This document shows positions 55,901 through 63,588 of a stretch of 64,000 nucleotides of DNA, in pieces. The position numbers were made by a program, and so were the translations under genes. This stretch comes from Acidovorax sp. sic0104. Lineage in GTDB: Bacteria > Pseudomonadota > Gammaproteobacteria > Burkholderiales > Burkholderiaceae_C. Below the pieces are notes generated by a model, which was not told where the DNA came from, searched no databases, and worked only from the letters and a program-made list of their open reading frames with translations. The DNA is taken from contig NZ_JAHUWH010000004.1 of the NCBI RefSeq assembly GCF_019219095.1, forward strand, positions 248,001-312,000. The letters are read 5' to 3'. Each line of letters begins with the position of its first letter. The stretch's first letter is position 1.

Positions 55901-58900
55901 GAGTCGGTCGAGTCGGTCGAAGCTGCCGAATTCCTTGAAGCACAGGAGTTCGCGGAGCTGGAGAAACTGCTGGATTCGGGCGAGCTTGAGCCGGCGGCGT
56001 CCGTAGAGGCCACACTGCCGGATGGTGTCGACATCGCCGACCTGCCGGGCCTGGACGCCGAGCCTGCCGCTGCCGTGCCCGTGGCTGCGGATCTGGCCGA
56101 ACCGCTGCCGCTGGACGATGCCGGAAACGACGACGCCGTCAAGGTCATCGACACGCTGCGCATTCCGATCCCGCTGTACAACGTCTACCTGAACGAAGCC
56201 GACGAATGGTCGCGCCGCCTCGTGACCAGCCTGCAGGAGTGGGCTCTGGAGTTGCACGAGCCGCTGCCCGACAACGCCGTGGCGCTGTCGCACTCGCTCG
56301 CCGGCAGTTCCGCCACCGTGGGTTTCACCGGCCTGTCCGAAATGGCCCGCACCCTGGAACATGCGCTGCAGCATGTGCAGTTCCAGTCGGGCGGCACCCA
56401 GGAACAGGCCCAGGCCTTCATGGCTGCGGCGGAAGACATCCGTCGGCTGCTGCACCAATTCGCTGCGGGTTTCCTCAAGGAGCCCAGCCAGGAAGTGCTG
56501 GAGCAGTTGCGCCAGATCCTCGAGACGGAGGTGGAGAACACCCTCACGCCTCCCGAAGAAGAGCTGGTAGACACCTTTGCCGACGAGCCTGCGCCGGCAG
56601 CGCCCGTGACTGCGCAGGCGTCACCGCAGCCTGAGCCGCTGGACGAGCCGGAAGCGTTTGCCGAAGCCACGCTCGACCCCGCGCCGCTCATCATCCCCCA
56701 GGGGCACGTGGCACCCGCGCTGTCGGTCGTGGCCCACGACCAGGACCAGCTGGTCGACGATGCGATCGCGCACGCCGTGGCCCTGTCGTCCGATGTGGAT
56801 GACGATATCGATGCCATCGACGTCATCGATCCCGACCTGTTCCCGATCTTCGAGGAAGAGGCGGCCGAACTGCTGCCACAGCTCGGTGGTGCGCTGCGCC
56901 AGTGGGCTTCGCGCCCCGACAATCTGGGTGCGCGCAGCGAAGTGCTGCGTGCGCTGCACACGCTGAAGGGCAGCTCCCGTCTGGCGGGAGCGATGCGTCT
57001 GGGCGAAATGGCGCACCGGCTGGAGTCGGCCATTGAGCACTTGGATGCCGAGACGGTCACCGCCGACCAGATCGAGCCGCTGCAAGGCAGCTTCGATGGT
57101 CTGCAGGCCAACTTCGAAGCGCTGCGCGCAATTGGCCAGAGTCCTGCGGACACCGTCGTGTCGTTGCCTGTCGAGCCTGCGCGCGGCGTGGCGGCTGCAC
57201 AGGCACCCGTTGCGTCCGCTCCTGCTGCACAAGCTTCTGCCGCTGCGCCTGCGGCGGCCCGGCTGCCGGGCCCATCCCAACTGGCCCCCCTGCGTGTGGC
57301 GGCGAATCAGTCGGTGCGCGTGCGCGCCCAATTGCTGGACCGCCTGGTCAACCAGGCTGGCGAGGTGATGATCAGCCGTTCGCGCCTGGATGTGCGTTTG
57401 GGCCAGTTCCGCAGCTCGCTCAGCGACCTGTCGGGCAACCTGGACAGGCTGCGCCAGCAACTGCGCGACATCGAAGTGCAGGCCGAATCGCAGATGCAGT
57501 CGCGCCTGGCACTGTCCAAGGACTCTGCCGCAGGTTTCGATCCGCTCGAGTTCGACCGCTTCACCCGCGTGCAGGAACTCACGCGCATGATGGCCGAGTC
57601 GGTGAACGACGTGGCCACCGTGCAGCGCAATCTGCAGCGTGCCATGGAAGGTGCCGAAGACGACCTGATCGCTCAGGGCCGTCAGGCCCGTGAACTGCAG
57701 CGCGACCTGTTGCGCACCCGCATGGTGGAGTTCGAAGGCATCGCCGAGCGTCTGTACGCCGTGGTGCGCCAGGCCTCGAAGGAGACCGGCAAGCAGATCA
57801 AGCTGGACATCACCGGTGGTTCGATCGAAATGGACCGCGGGGTGCTGGACCGCATGACGCCAGCGTTCGAGCATTTGCTGCGCAATTGCGTTGCCCACGG
57901 TATCGAAGACCCCGAGGTGCGCACTGCGGCTGGCAAGCCCGCGTCGGGCACCATCACGGTGGATCTGCACCATGAAGGCAACGACGTGTCGGTCGAATTC
58001 CGTGACGACGGCGCAGGCCTCAATCTGCCCCGCATCCGCGAGAAGGCGTTGGCACAGGGCATCGTGGAGCCCGGTGCGGAGCTCAGCGATGCCGATGCCG
58101 CCAATCTGATCTTCATGCCAGGGTTCTCCACTGCCACCGAAGTCACAGGCCTGTCGGGCCGCGGCATCGGCATGGACGTGGTGCGCGCCGAAATCAACGC
58201 GCTGGGTGGCCGCATCGAGACCTCCACCGAAACCGGCAAGGGCGCTGCGTTCCGCATGGTGCTGCCCCTGACCACGGCGGTGACGCAGGTGGTGATGTTG
58301 CGTGCGGGCGATCTGGCCATCGGCGTGCCGGCCAGCGTGGTCGAGATCGTGCGGCGCACGTCGTCGCACGACCTGGAAGAGGCCTACCGCACGGGCACCT
58401 TCGACGACGGTACCGAACAGCTGCCGTTCTTCTGGTCCGGCGCGTTGCTGCAGGCCTCGGCCCGCAGCCATGAGCCGGCAGGCAAGACCCGCCCGGTCGT
58501 GATCTTCCGAAGTGCTGCGCAGCGCATTGCCATGCACGTGGATGAAGTGTTGGGCAACCAGGAAGTCGTGGTGAAGAACCTGGGGCCGCAGCTGTCCCGT
58601 CTGCCTGGTCTGGCCGGCATGTCGGTGCTGGCTTCGGGAGCCGTGGTGCTGATCTACAACCCGGTGGCGCTGTCCACCGTGTACGGTGACCAGGTGCGTG
58701 CCGCAAGTGTCGGCCTGCCGCCGGTTCAAGAATCCGGCAGCGCTGCCGGTGCCGGCAAGGCGGTGGTATCCCCCCAACTGGCTGGACCGAGCCAGGTGCC
58801 GCTGGTGCTGGTGGTGGACGACTCGATCACGGTGCGCCGCGTCACGCAGCGCCTGCTGCAGCGCGAAGGCTACCGTGTGTCCCTCGCGGCCGATGGCCTG

Positions 58901-59182
58901 CAGGCCCTGGAGCGACTGCAGGAAGAGCGTCCAACCGTGGTGCTGTCCGACATCGAAATGCCGCGCATGGATGGTTTCGACCTGGCGCGCAACATCCGTG
59001 CCGACGGTGCCCTGCGCGACCTGCCGATCATCATGATCACCTCCCGGATCGCCGAAAAGCACCGCGAGCATGCAATGGAGCTGGGTGTGAACCACTACCT
59101 GGGCAAACCGTACTCCGATGAGGAACTGCTCAGCCTGGTGCAGCACTATGCGCGCCTGGAGGCAGCGGCCGCCGAGGCATGA
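52901..59182 (+). CDS. chpA: ChpA/PilL, hybrid CheA-type histidine kinase with several HPt domains and a receiver
   Basis: 2093 residues. The N-terminal FimL-like part (about 1-600) has two degenerate HPt-like helices (QLHQACGALEMVG; PGHLAQMRGVLSVLG). Clear HPt sites follow: AFHTLKGSSRMVG (His about 734), LSHSLAGSSATVG (about 1130) and ALHTLKGSSRLAG (about 1353). Acidic, Pro/Ala-rich linkers separate them. Then come the CheA dimer region (LLDRLVNQAGEVMISRSRLD), HATPase (HLLRNCVAHGIEDP, GRGIGMDVVR), CheW-like domain and a C-terminal receiver with D2016 (VVLSDIEMPRMDG). It is the central kinase of the Chp system. Fewer HPt sites than Pseudomonas ChpA, and no pilK lies between pilJ and it. Confidence 0.95.
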   Translation: MSSMDVNNAPAADWNQGDQDLGPLAWVLDELRKSLDGAVKAMRRFVRDAEVARESDLAALDAGSLRIARQQLHQACGALEMVGMGPPALVLRSMESAVQKFVQRPETCSDEAAAVIERASFALIEYLETVLAGKAASPVALFPQYRDAQALAGADRVHPADLWPVERRFREPEGTVSVPPLPYGPEARARLDSAVLRIVKSGDLKAAISLRDTCLGFVAAQPDRQSRAFWKICAGFFEAFGMGLLPPDVYVKRVASRVLMQYATLAKGDTTIADRLVQDLLFFCSQAKPAEDAADEVQSLRAVRQAFSLDRFKPVDYETARFGRFDPAVLAQARKRIASATETWSGLAGGDRNKLKPAADQFSLVCDSLRKLHPGSENLALALTRVVESTTRSGEPPSAALAMEVATAVLYLQAAFEELDAGDEQMEVRATRLAQRLDAVGGGAEPEPLEQWMEELYRRVSDNQTMGSVVDELRSTLGEAEKALDQFFRNPQDTAVLATVPGHLAQMRGVLSVLGLDQASLAVVRMRDMVERLLINEVPETERQGVFEKLGNSLGALGFLIDMLSYQRTMARKLFVYDEDLGELRILMGKTRPRASDAVDEAPAKLEERSAIPVPDVLPRFPVQEPLSAPTDFGSLPELPEFPAAPAAAATPALAPEISFDVPSVGTPEAVPAAPAVATAAAAPTPAPAIEDELLDVFLEEAREVVVTGLAAIGVLKDEPGNLSEQTTLRRAFHTLKGSSRMVGLNDFGEAAWSMEQLLNAWLAEQKPMQPELLQLSSDSLQAFSRWADDIAAGRHDGWQPEVFRKSADAMRLDGTFLPLATASADGAAAVAAEPELAEQAEHPVAAAVPDFSPETTQTLSVEPPVDVPQPVLDVAPLQPIEEELAIPDFEATEISEHAIEEAATAPEVAEDIDFSVFSAALNESQTAGQPAAPGATSVDFELDLELPDLELPDAQPAAEAPEPVLAESLSFDVPSVADAVPSEVPEADAAPALPPTEAVESVESVEAAEFLEAQEFAELEKLLDSGELEPAASVEATLPDGVDIADLPGLDAEPAAAVPVAADLAEPLPLDDAGNDDAVKVIDTLRIPIPLYNVYLNEADEWSRRLVTSLQEWALELHEPLPDNAVALSHSLAGSSATVGFTGLSEMARTLEHALQHVQFQSGGTQEQAQAFMAAAEDIRRLLHQFAAGFLKEPSQEVLEQLRQILETEVENTLTPPEEELVDTFADEPAPAAPVTAQASPQPEPLDEPEAFAEATLDPAPLIIPQGHVAPALSVVAHDQDQLVDDAIAHAVALSSDVDDDIDAIDVIDPDLFPIFEEEAAELLPQLGGALRQWASRPDNLGARSEVLRALHTLKGSSRLAGAMRLGEMAHRLESAIEHLDAETVTADQIEPLQGSFDGLQANFEALRAIGQSPADTVVSLPVEPARGVAAAQAPVASAPAAQASAAAPAAARLPGPSQLAPLRVAANQSVRVRAQLLDRLVNQAGEVMISRSRLDVRLGQFRSSLSDLSGNLDRLRQQLRDIEVQAESQMQSRLALSKDSAAGFDPLEFDRFTRVQELTRMMAESVNDVATVQRNLQRAMEGAEDDLIAQGRQARELQRDLLRTRMVEFEGIAERLYAVVRQASKETGKQIKLDITGGSIEMDRGVLDRMTPAFEHLLRNCVAHGIEDPEVRTAAGKPASGTITVDLHHEGNDVSVEFRDDGAGLNLPRIREKALAQGIVEPGAELSDADAANLIFMPGFSTATEVTGLSGRGIGMDVVRAEINALGGRIETSTETGKGAAFRMVLPLTTAVTQVVMLRAGDLAIGVPASVVEIVRRTSSHDLEEAYRTGTFDDGTEQLPFFWSGALLQASARSHEPAGKTRPVVIFRSAAQRIAMHVDEVLGNQEVVVKNLGPQLSRLPGLAGMSVLASGAVVLIYNPVALSTVYGDQVRAASVGLPPVQESGSAAGAGKAVVSPQLAGPSQVPLVLVVDDSITVRRVTQRLLQREGYRVSLAADGLQALERLQEERPTVVLSDIEMPRMDGFDLARNIRADGALRDLPIIMITSRIAEKHREHAMELGVNHYLGKPYSDEELLSLVQHYARLEAAAAEA

Positions 59183-59213
59183 GCATCGCCTGACCGATGA
59201 GCGTGTTCTGCCA

Positions 59214-59240
59214 CACGCAGCGCCCCCGTGGCGCTGCGTG
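59214..59240 (+). other. Hairpin after chpA
   Basis: CACGCAGCGCC-cccgt-GGCGCTGCGTG is a perfect 11-bp stem with a 5-nt loop, extendable outward with a bulge (TTCTG/CAGAA). No T-run. It precedes the true terminator by 24 bp and may protect the transcript end. Confidence 0.55.
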
Positions 59241-59263
59241 CAGAATCACCAGGTGAGTGCAAC

Positions 59264-59288
59264 GGGCGCCCTTCCAGGCGCCTTTTTT
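59264..59288 (+). terminator. Rho-independent terminator of the pilGHIJ-chpA operon
   Basis: GGCGCC-cttcca-GGCGCC followed by six T, 82 nt after the chpA stop and just before the convergent phr stop. Confidence 0.88.
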
Positions 59289-59304
59289 ATGCCAGGTTCT
59301 TTCT

Positions 59305-60783
59305 TCAGGCAACCTTCACGACGGCATACCGCGCCAGCGTCTGCTGCCGGGCAGTGTCGTGGTCCACGATGGGCAGGGGGTAGTTGACCCCCAGTTGCAC
59401 GCCGGCGGCCTGAAGCTCCAGCGGCTTGGCCTTCCAGGGCGCGTGCAGCGCAGCATTCGACAGGCCGGACAATTGCGGCAGGTAGCGGCGGATGAACTTG
59501 CCATCCGCATCGAACTTCTCGCTCTGGCTTACCGGGTTGAAGATGCGGAAGTAGGGCTGTGCGTCGCAGCCGCTCGAACTGGCCCACTGCCAGCCGCCGT
59601 TGTTGGCCGACAGGTCGAAGTCGTTGAGCTGCTGAGCGAAATACGCTTCGCCGCGCCGCCAGTCGATGCCCAGGTCCTTCACGAGGAAGCTGGCCACCAC
59701 CATGCGCAGCCGGTTGTGCATGTAGCCCGTCTGGTTGATCTGCGCCATGGCCGCGTCCACCAGCGGGTAGCCGGTGCGTCCCTCGCACCAGGCTGTGAAC
59801 AGGGCATCGGCCTCGGGCCCGGTCTCCCACGCGATGGCGTCGTAGGCGGGCTTGAAGCTATCGGTCACCACGTGGGGGTGGTGGTACAGGATCTGAAAGT
59901 AGAAGTCGCGCCAGATCAGCTCGCTCAGCCAGGTGGCCGCGCCGGGGCTGCCTTGGCTGGCGCGCTCGTGGGCGGTGCGGGCCAGCAGGCGGGGCGATAT
60001 GGTGCCAAAGCGCAGGTGCACGCTCAGGTAGCTGGGGCCCTTGATGGCAGGGAAGTTGCGCGTGTCCTCATACTTGTCGATGCGCTCCACAAAGTCAGCC
60101 AGCAACTGGTGTGCGCCCTGGCTGCCGGTGGGTATCCTGAGCTGCGCCAGGCCGGCGGGCGCAAAGCCCAGTGCGGCCAGCGTGGGCACGGGCTTGCACA
60201 GTCCGGCGGGCCGGGGCGCCAATTGTGCCGCGTGCCGCTCCACCGGGTAGCTGCTCAGGTAGAACGCGTCCACCTTCTTGAGCCAGGCGTTCTTGTACGG
60301 CGTGAACACGCTGTACGGGTGGCCCGCCTGGGTCATCACCTCGTTGCGCTCGAAGACCGTGTGGTCCTTGAAGGTGTGCAGCGCACGGCCCTGTGCCGCC
60401 AGCCGGGTGCGCACGGTGCTGTCCCGTGCGATGGCCTGCGGCTCGTCGTCGTGGTTGGTGAACACGGCCTGCACGTCCAGTGTGGCCGCCAAATCCTGGA
60501 TCGCGTCCGCGGCGGCTGCATGGAGCACGATGAGCCCGCCGTGTTCGTGGCCCGACAGGGTGCGCAGGGCAGCATCGAGCTCCACCAGCGACTCGCGGAT
60601 GAACTCCACGCGCCGGTCCGCCCGGGGAAGCGGCGCCAGGATGTCGGTGTCGAAGACAAAGGCGCAGTAAACCTGCTGGCACTGCGTGAGGGCGTGGTAC
60701 AGGGCGGCCTGGTCCTCAATGCGCAGGTCGCGCCGGAACCAGACCAGCCCGCTCGAATAGGAGGGCACCGAAGGGGGCTGCAT
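59305..60783 (-). CDS. phr: Deoxyribodipyrimidine photolyase (cryptochrome/photolyase family)
   Basis: Light-driven repair of UV pyrimidine dimers, with FAD. 492 residues from ATG 60783 (MQPPSVPSYSSGLVWFRRDL). N-terminal antenna domain (VYCAFVFDTDILAPLPRADR) and C-terminal FAD domain: TSLLSPHLRFG-like SYLSVHLRFGTISPR, ELIWRDFYFQILYHHP, GRTGYPLVDAAMAQINQTGYMHNRLRM and WQWASSSGCDAQPYFRIFNP. These are class I CPD photolyase features. Its start is only 21 bp from the divergent yqgE start. Confidence 0.96.
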   Translation of the reverse strand: MQPPSVPSYSSGLVWFRRDLRIEDQAALYHALTQCQQVYCAFVFDTDILAPLPRADRRVEFIRESLVELDAALRTLSGHEHGGLIVLHAAAADAIQDLAATLDVQAVFTNHDDEPQAIARDSTVRTRLAAQGRALHTFKDHTVFERNEVMTQAGHPYSVFTPYKNAWLKKVDAFYLSSYPVERHAAQLAPRPAGLCKPVPTLAALGFAPAGLAQLRIPTGSQGAHQLLADFVERIDKYEDTRNFPAIKGPSYLSVHLRFGTISPRLLARTAHERASQGSPGAATWLSELIWRDFYFQILYHHPHVVTDSFKPAYDAIAWETGPEADALFTAWCEGRTGYPLVDAAMAQINQTGYMHNRLRMVVASFLVKDLGIDWRRGEAYFAQQLNDFDLSANNGGWQWASSSGCDAQPYFRIFNPVSQSEKFDADGKFIRRYLPQLSGLSNAALHAPWKAKPLELQAAGVQLGVNYPLPIVDHDTARQQTLARYAVVKVA

Positions 60784-60791
60784 GTTCACCG

Positions 60792-60797
60792 TTAAAA
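60792..60797 (+). promoter_or_regulatory. Putative -10 element (TAAAAT) of yqgE
   Basis: TAAAAT in CCGTTAAAATTGCGGG lies 7 nt before the yqgE ATG. A transcript starting at the usual distance would begin at the ATG, i.e. be nearly leaderless. No Shine-Dalgarno is visible. A -35 would fall within phr. Confidence 0.4.
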
Positions 60798-60804
60798 TTG
60801 CGGG

Positions 60805-61404
60805 ATGTCTTCCGATTCTGCGCCCATCAACCTGACGCATCACTTCCTGATCGCGATGCCCGGCCTGGAAGATGAGTCTTTCGCGCGCAGTGTGGTCTAC
60901 CTGTGCGAGCACAGTGAGCGCGGCGCGCTCGGGCTCATCATCAACAAGCCTTCCGACATCACCCTGAAGGGGCTGTTCGACAAGGTCGACCTGTCCTTGC
61001 GCCGCGAAGACCTCACCGCAGAGCCCGTGTTCCAGGGCGGCCCGGTGCAGACCGAGCGCGGCTTCGTGCTGCACGAGCCCATGCTGGCCGACAAGGCCGA
61101 GGCCGATGAATCCGTCTACGCCTCCACCATGACCATCCCTGGCGGCCTGGAGATGACCACGTCCAAGGACGTGCTCGAAGCGCTGTCCACCGGCGCCGGC
61201 CCCCGTCGCGTGCTGATCACGCTGGGCTATTCGTCCTGGGGCGAGGGCCAACTGGAAACCGAGCTGGCCGAGAATGCCTGGCTCACCGTGGCGGCCGACC
61301 TGTCGGTGATCTTCGATACCCCCGTGCCAGAGCGCTATGACCGTGCCCTCGCACTGCTGGGCCTCAAGGCCTGGATGCTGTCGCCCGAGGCGGGGCACGC
61401 ATGA
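60805..61404 (+). CDS. yqgE: YqgE/AlgH (UPF0301) family protein
   Basis: 199 residues, soluble. It starts MSSDSAPINLTHHFLIAMPGLEDESFARSVVYLCEH, the standard family opening. Conserved GALGLIINKP and VFQGGPVQTERGFVLH. Function unknown; AlgH was linked to alginate control in Pseudomonas. It forms an operon with ruvX and pyrRBC', as in many proteobacteria. Confidence 0.95.
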   Translation: MSSDSAPINLTHHFLIAMPGLEDESFARSVVYLCEHSERGALGLIINKPSDITLKGLFDKVDLSLRREDLTAEPVFQGGPVQTERGFVLHEPMLADKAEADESVYASTMTIPGGLEMTTSKDVLEALSTGAGPRRVLITLGYSSWGEGQLETELAENAWLTVAADLSVIFDTPVPERYDRALALLGLKAWMLSPEAGHA

Positions 61405-61465
61405 GCCGCAAGAACGCTCCGCAGGCGCATCGCACTGCAGCGTGCAGCGCGGAGGCCTGCCAGTG

Positions 61466-61903
61466 ATGGGCGCGCCCCTTCATCACCAGTTCCCCGCCGA
61501 GCAGCCTGCCGTTCCCGCGCATTTCCAGACCTTTCTTGCTTTTGACTTCGGTCAAAAGCGCACGGGCGTGGCCAGCGGCAACCGCATGCTTCGAAGTGCC
61601 ACGCCCCAGCGCACCATCCAGGCCGAGGGCGACGCCCGCTTTGCCCAGGTGGCCGAGCGCATCAAGGAATGGCAGCCCGACGCCCTGGTGATCGGCGTGC
61701 CCTACCACCCCGACGGCGCCAGCCACGAGAACACCGCGCGCGCGCTCAAGTTCGGCCGCCAGCTGCGCGGGCGCTTTGGCCTTTCGGTGTTCGAGGTGGA
61801 CGAACGCTACAGCACCACCGAAGCCATTGCCGGTGGCGCCAAGGACGCCGATGCCGCCTCGGCCTGCATCATCCTGGAACAGTTTTTGAGGACCCTCCCA
61901 TGA
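61466..61903 (+). CDS. ruvX: RuvX (YqgF), putative pre-16S rRNA/Holliday-junction nuclease
   Basis: 145 residues from ATG 61466. RNase H-like fold: FLAFDFGQKRTGVASGN, PDALVIGVPYHPDGASHENT, VFEVDERYSTTEA and AASACIILEQFL. Acid residues in the first, third and last motif form the presumed active site. YqgF takes part in 16S rRNA 5'-end maturation in E. coli. GGAGG at 61451-61455 fits GTG 61463 (7-nt gap) a little better than ATG 61466 (10 nt); the difference is one residue. Ends with ATGA overlap into pyrR. Confidence 0.93.
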   Translation: MGAPLHHQFPAEQPAVPAHFQTFLAFDFGQKRTGVASGNRMLRSATPQRTIQAEGDARFAQVAERIKEWQPDALVIGVPYHPDGASHENTARALKFGRQLRGRFGLSVFEVDERYSTTEAIAGGAKDADAASACIILEQFLRTLP

Positions 61904-62421
61904 CCACCCCGACCCCCTCCATCGCGGGGAGCCTCGTGCTCGACGCCGAGGCCCTGTACCGCGAACTCCTGCGCGGTGTGCGCAGCATGCACAGCGGCAC
62001 CACGCGCCTGGTGGGCATTGCCTCGGGCGGTGCCTGGCTGGCCGAACGCCTGCAAAAGGACCTGGGTCTGGAAGGCCCCGCCGGCGTACTGTCGTCGGCC
62101 ATGCACCGTGACGATTTTGCCCAGCGCGGCCTGGCCGCCAGCGCGCAGACCGCGTTGCCTTTCGACGTGAACGGCGCCGACGTGCTGGTGCTCGACGATG
62201 TGCTCTACACCGGCCGCACCATCCGGGCCGTGCTGAACGAACTGTTCGACTACGGCCGCCCCGCCAGCGTTCGCCTGGCCGTGCTGGTGGATCGGGGCGG
62301 GCGCGAGCTGCCGGTGCAGGCAGACTTTGCCGCAGCCCGCGTGGCGCTGCCCGCATCGCAGTCCCTGGCCCTGGCGCGTGACGACAGCGGCACTTTCCAT
62401 TTCCAAGTCAAAGAGGCCTGA
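61900..62421 (+). CDS. pyrR: PyrR, bifunctional pyrimidine operon regulator/uracil phosphoribosyltransferase
   Basis: 173 residues. Type I phosphoribosyltransferase with PRPP loop [20 protein letters not shown] and [16 protein letters not shown]. In Gram-positives PyrR attenuates pyr mRNA; in Pseudomonas it acts as regulator at the pyrB operon. No anti-terminator structure was found by eye in front of this gene. Overlaps ruvX by 4 bp; pyrB starts 2 bp after its stop. Confidence 0.94.
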   Translation: MTTPTPSIAGSLVLDAEALYRELLRGVRSMHSGTTRLVGIASGGAWLAERLQKDLGLEGPAGVLSSAMHRDDFAQRGLAASAQTALPFDVNGADVLVLDDVLYTGRTIRAVLNELFDYGRPASVRLAVLVDRGGRELPVQADFAAARVALPASQSLALARDDSGTFHFQVKEA

Positions 62422-62423
62422 CC

Positions 62424-63386
62424 GTGCTGAAGAAGCGCAACCCCCAACTCAACGGCAACGGCGAGCTCATCCACCTGCTGTCCATCGAAGGGCTGCCACG
62501 CGACATCGTCACGCACATCCTCGACACGGCCGCCAACTTCGTCAGCGTCAACGACCGCGAGGTCAAGAAGGTGCCGCTCCTGCGTGGCAAGAGCGTGTTC
62601 AACCTGTTCTTCGAGAACAGCACGCGCACGCGCACCACCTTCGAGATCGCGGCCAAGCGCCTGTCGGCCGACGTGATCAACCTGGACATTGCGCGCAGCT
62701 CGGCCAGCAAGGGCGAGTCGCTGCTGGACACCATCGCCAACCTCTCGGCCATGGCGGCCGACCTGTTCGTGGTGCGGCACAGCGAATCGGGCGCTCCGTA
62801 CCTCATCGCCCAGCACGTGGCACCGCATGTGCACGTGATCAATGCAGGCGACGGCCGGCATGCCCACCCCACGCAGGGGCTGCTGGACATGTACACCATC
62901 CGGCACTACAAAAAAGATTTCAGCAACCTCACCGTGGCCATCGTGGGCGACGTGCTGCACTCGCGCGTGGCGCGCTCGGACATCCACGGCCTGACCACGC
63001 TGGGATGCCCCGAGGTTCGCGTGGTGGGCCCGCGTACGCTGGTGCCGTCCGACATGGCGCAGATGGGCGTGCGCGTGTGCCACACGCTCGAAGAAGGCAT
63101 CAAGGACGCCGACGTCGTCATCACGCTGCGCCTGCAGAACGAGCGCATGAGCGGCGCGCTGCTGCCTTCCAGCCAGGAGTACTTCAAGAGCTTCGGCCTC
63201 ACGCAGGAGCGCCTGCAGCTGGCCAAGCCCGATGCCATCGTGATGCACCCGGGCCCCATCAACCGCGGCGTGGAGATCGACTCCGCCGTGGTGGACGGCC
63301 CGCAGAGCGTGATCCTGCCACAGGTGACGTTCGGGATCGCCGTGCGCATGGCCGTCATGTCGATCGTCGCCGGAAATGAGGCGTGA
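62424..63386 (+). CDS. pyrB: PyrB, aspartate carbamoyltransferase catalytic subunit
   Basis: First committed step of pyrimidine synthesis: carbamoyl phosphate plus aspartate to carbamoyl aspartate. 320 residues from GTG 62424. Carbamoyl-phosphate site [30 protein letters not shown] and [12 protein letters not shown]. Slightly longer N-terminus than E. coli PyrB, as in Pseudomonas enzymes that assemble with PyrC'. No pyrI is present. A GC-rich repeat starts at its stop codon. Confidence 0.97.
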   Translation: MLKKRNPQLNGNGELIHLLSIEGLPRDIVTHILDTAANFVSVNDREVKKVPLLRGKSVFNLFFENSTRTRTTFEIAAKRLSADVINLDIARSSASKGESLLDTIANLSAMAADLFVVRHSESGAPYLIAQHVAPHVHVINAGDGRHAHPTQGLLDMYTIRHYKKDFSNLTVAIVGDVLHSRVARSDIHGLTTLGCPEVRVVGPRTLVPSDMAQMGVRVCHTLEEGIKDADVVITLRLQNERMSGALLPSSQEYFKSFGLTQERLQLAKPDAIVMHPGPINRGVEIDSAVVDGPQSVILPQVTFGIAVRMAVMSIVAGNEA

Positions 63387-63475
63387 CCCCCCTGAGTCGC
63401 TTCGCGCCTTCCCCCCAAGGGGGGACGCACCCGGTGGCCCGGCGAAGCCGGTTCCACGGGAGCACTGGCCTGGGC
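63385..63475 (+). repeat. GC-rich post-stop intergenic repeat, short copy
   Basis: From the pyrB stop: TGACCCCCCTGAGTCGCTTCGCG, then CTTCCCCCCAAGGGGGGACG (6-bp C/G stem), then CACCCGGTGGCCCGGCGAAGCCGGTTCCACGGG. Both ends match the element after ychF at 37146. GGCCCGGCGAAGCCGG is itself palindromic. Confidence 0.7.
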
Positions 63476-63520
63476 GCCGCTGTGGTGCAGTCTCTGGTGG
63501 GCGAAGATACATCCGAGGTG

Positions 63521-63587
63521 AGTGCTATGTTTTTCGTAGCTGCTGGCGCTGACATATCAAGCGCTAGTGGCCAATTTGGCTTGAAAT
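63521..63587 (+). repeat. AT-rich double-hairpin intergenic repeat, copy B
   Basis: AGTGCTATGTTTTTCGTAGC (first hairpin), TGCTGGCGCTGACATATCAAGCGCTAGTGGC (second hairpin), CAATTTGGCTTGAAAT. It ends 1 bp before the pyrC' ATG, so it takes up the whole ribosome-binding region of that gene. Confidence 0.75.
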
Positions 63588-63588
63588 C

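Noticed and set aside
56621-59146. 841-codon minus-strand frame opposite chpA (also 803 codons at 54047-56458)
   Set aside because: Mirror frames of the kinase; the real frame carries HPt, HATPase and receiver motifs in order.
61337-61465. Longer RuvX starting inside yqgE
   Set aside because: The added 43 residues are Arg/Cys/His-rich and mirror yqgE in another frame; GGAGG at 61451 marks the local start.
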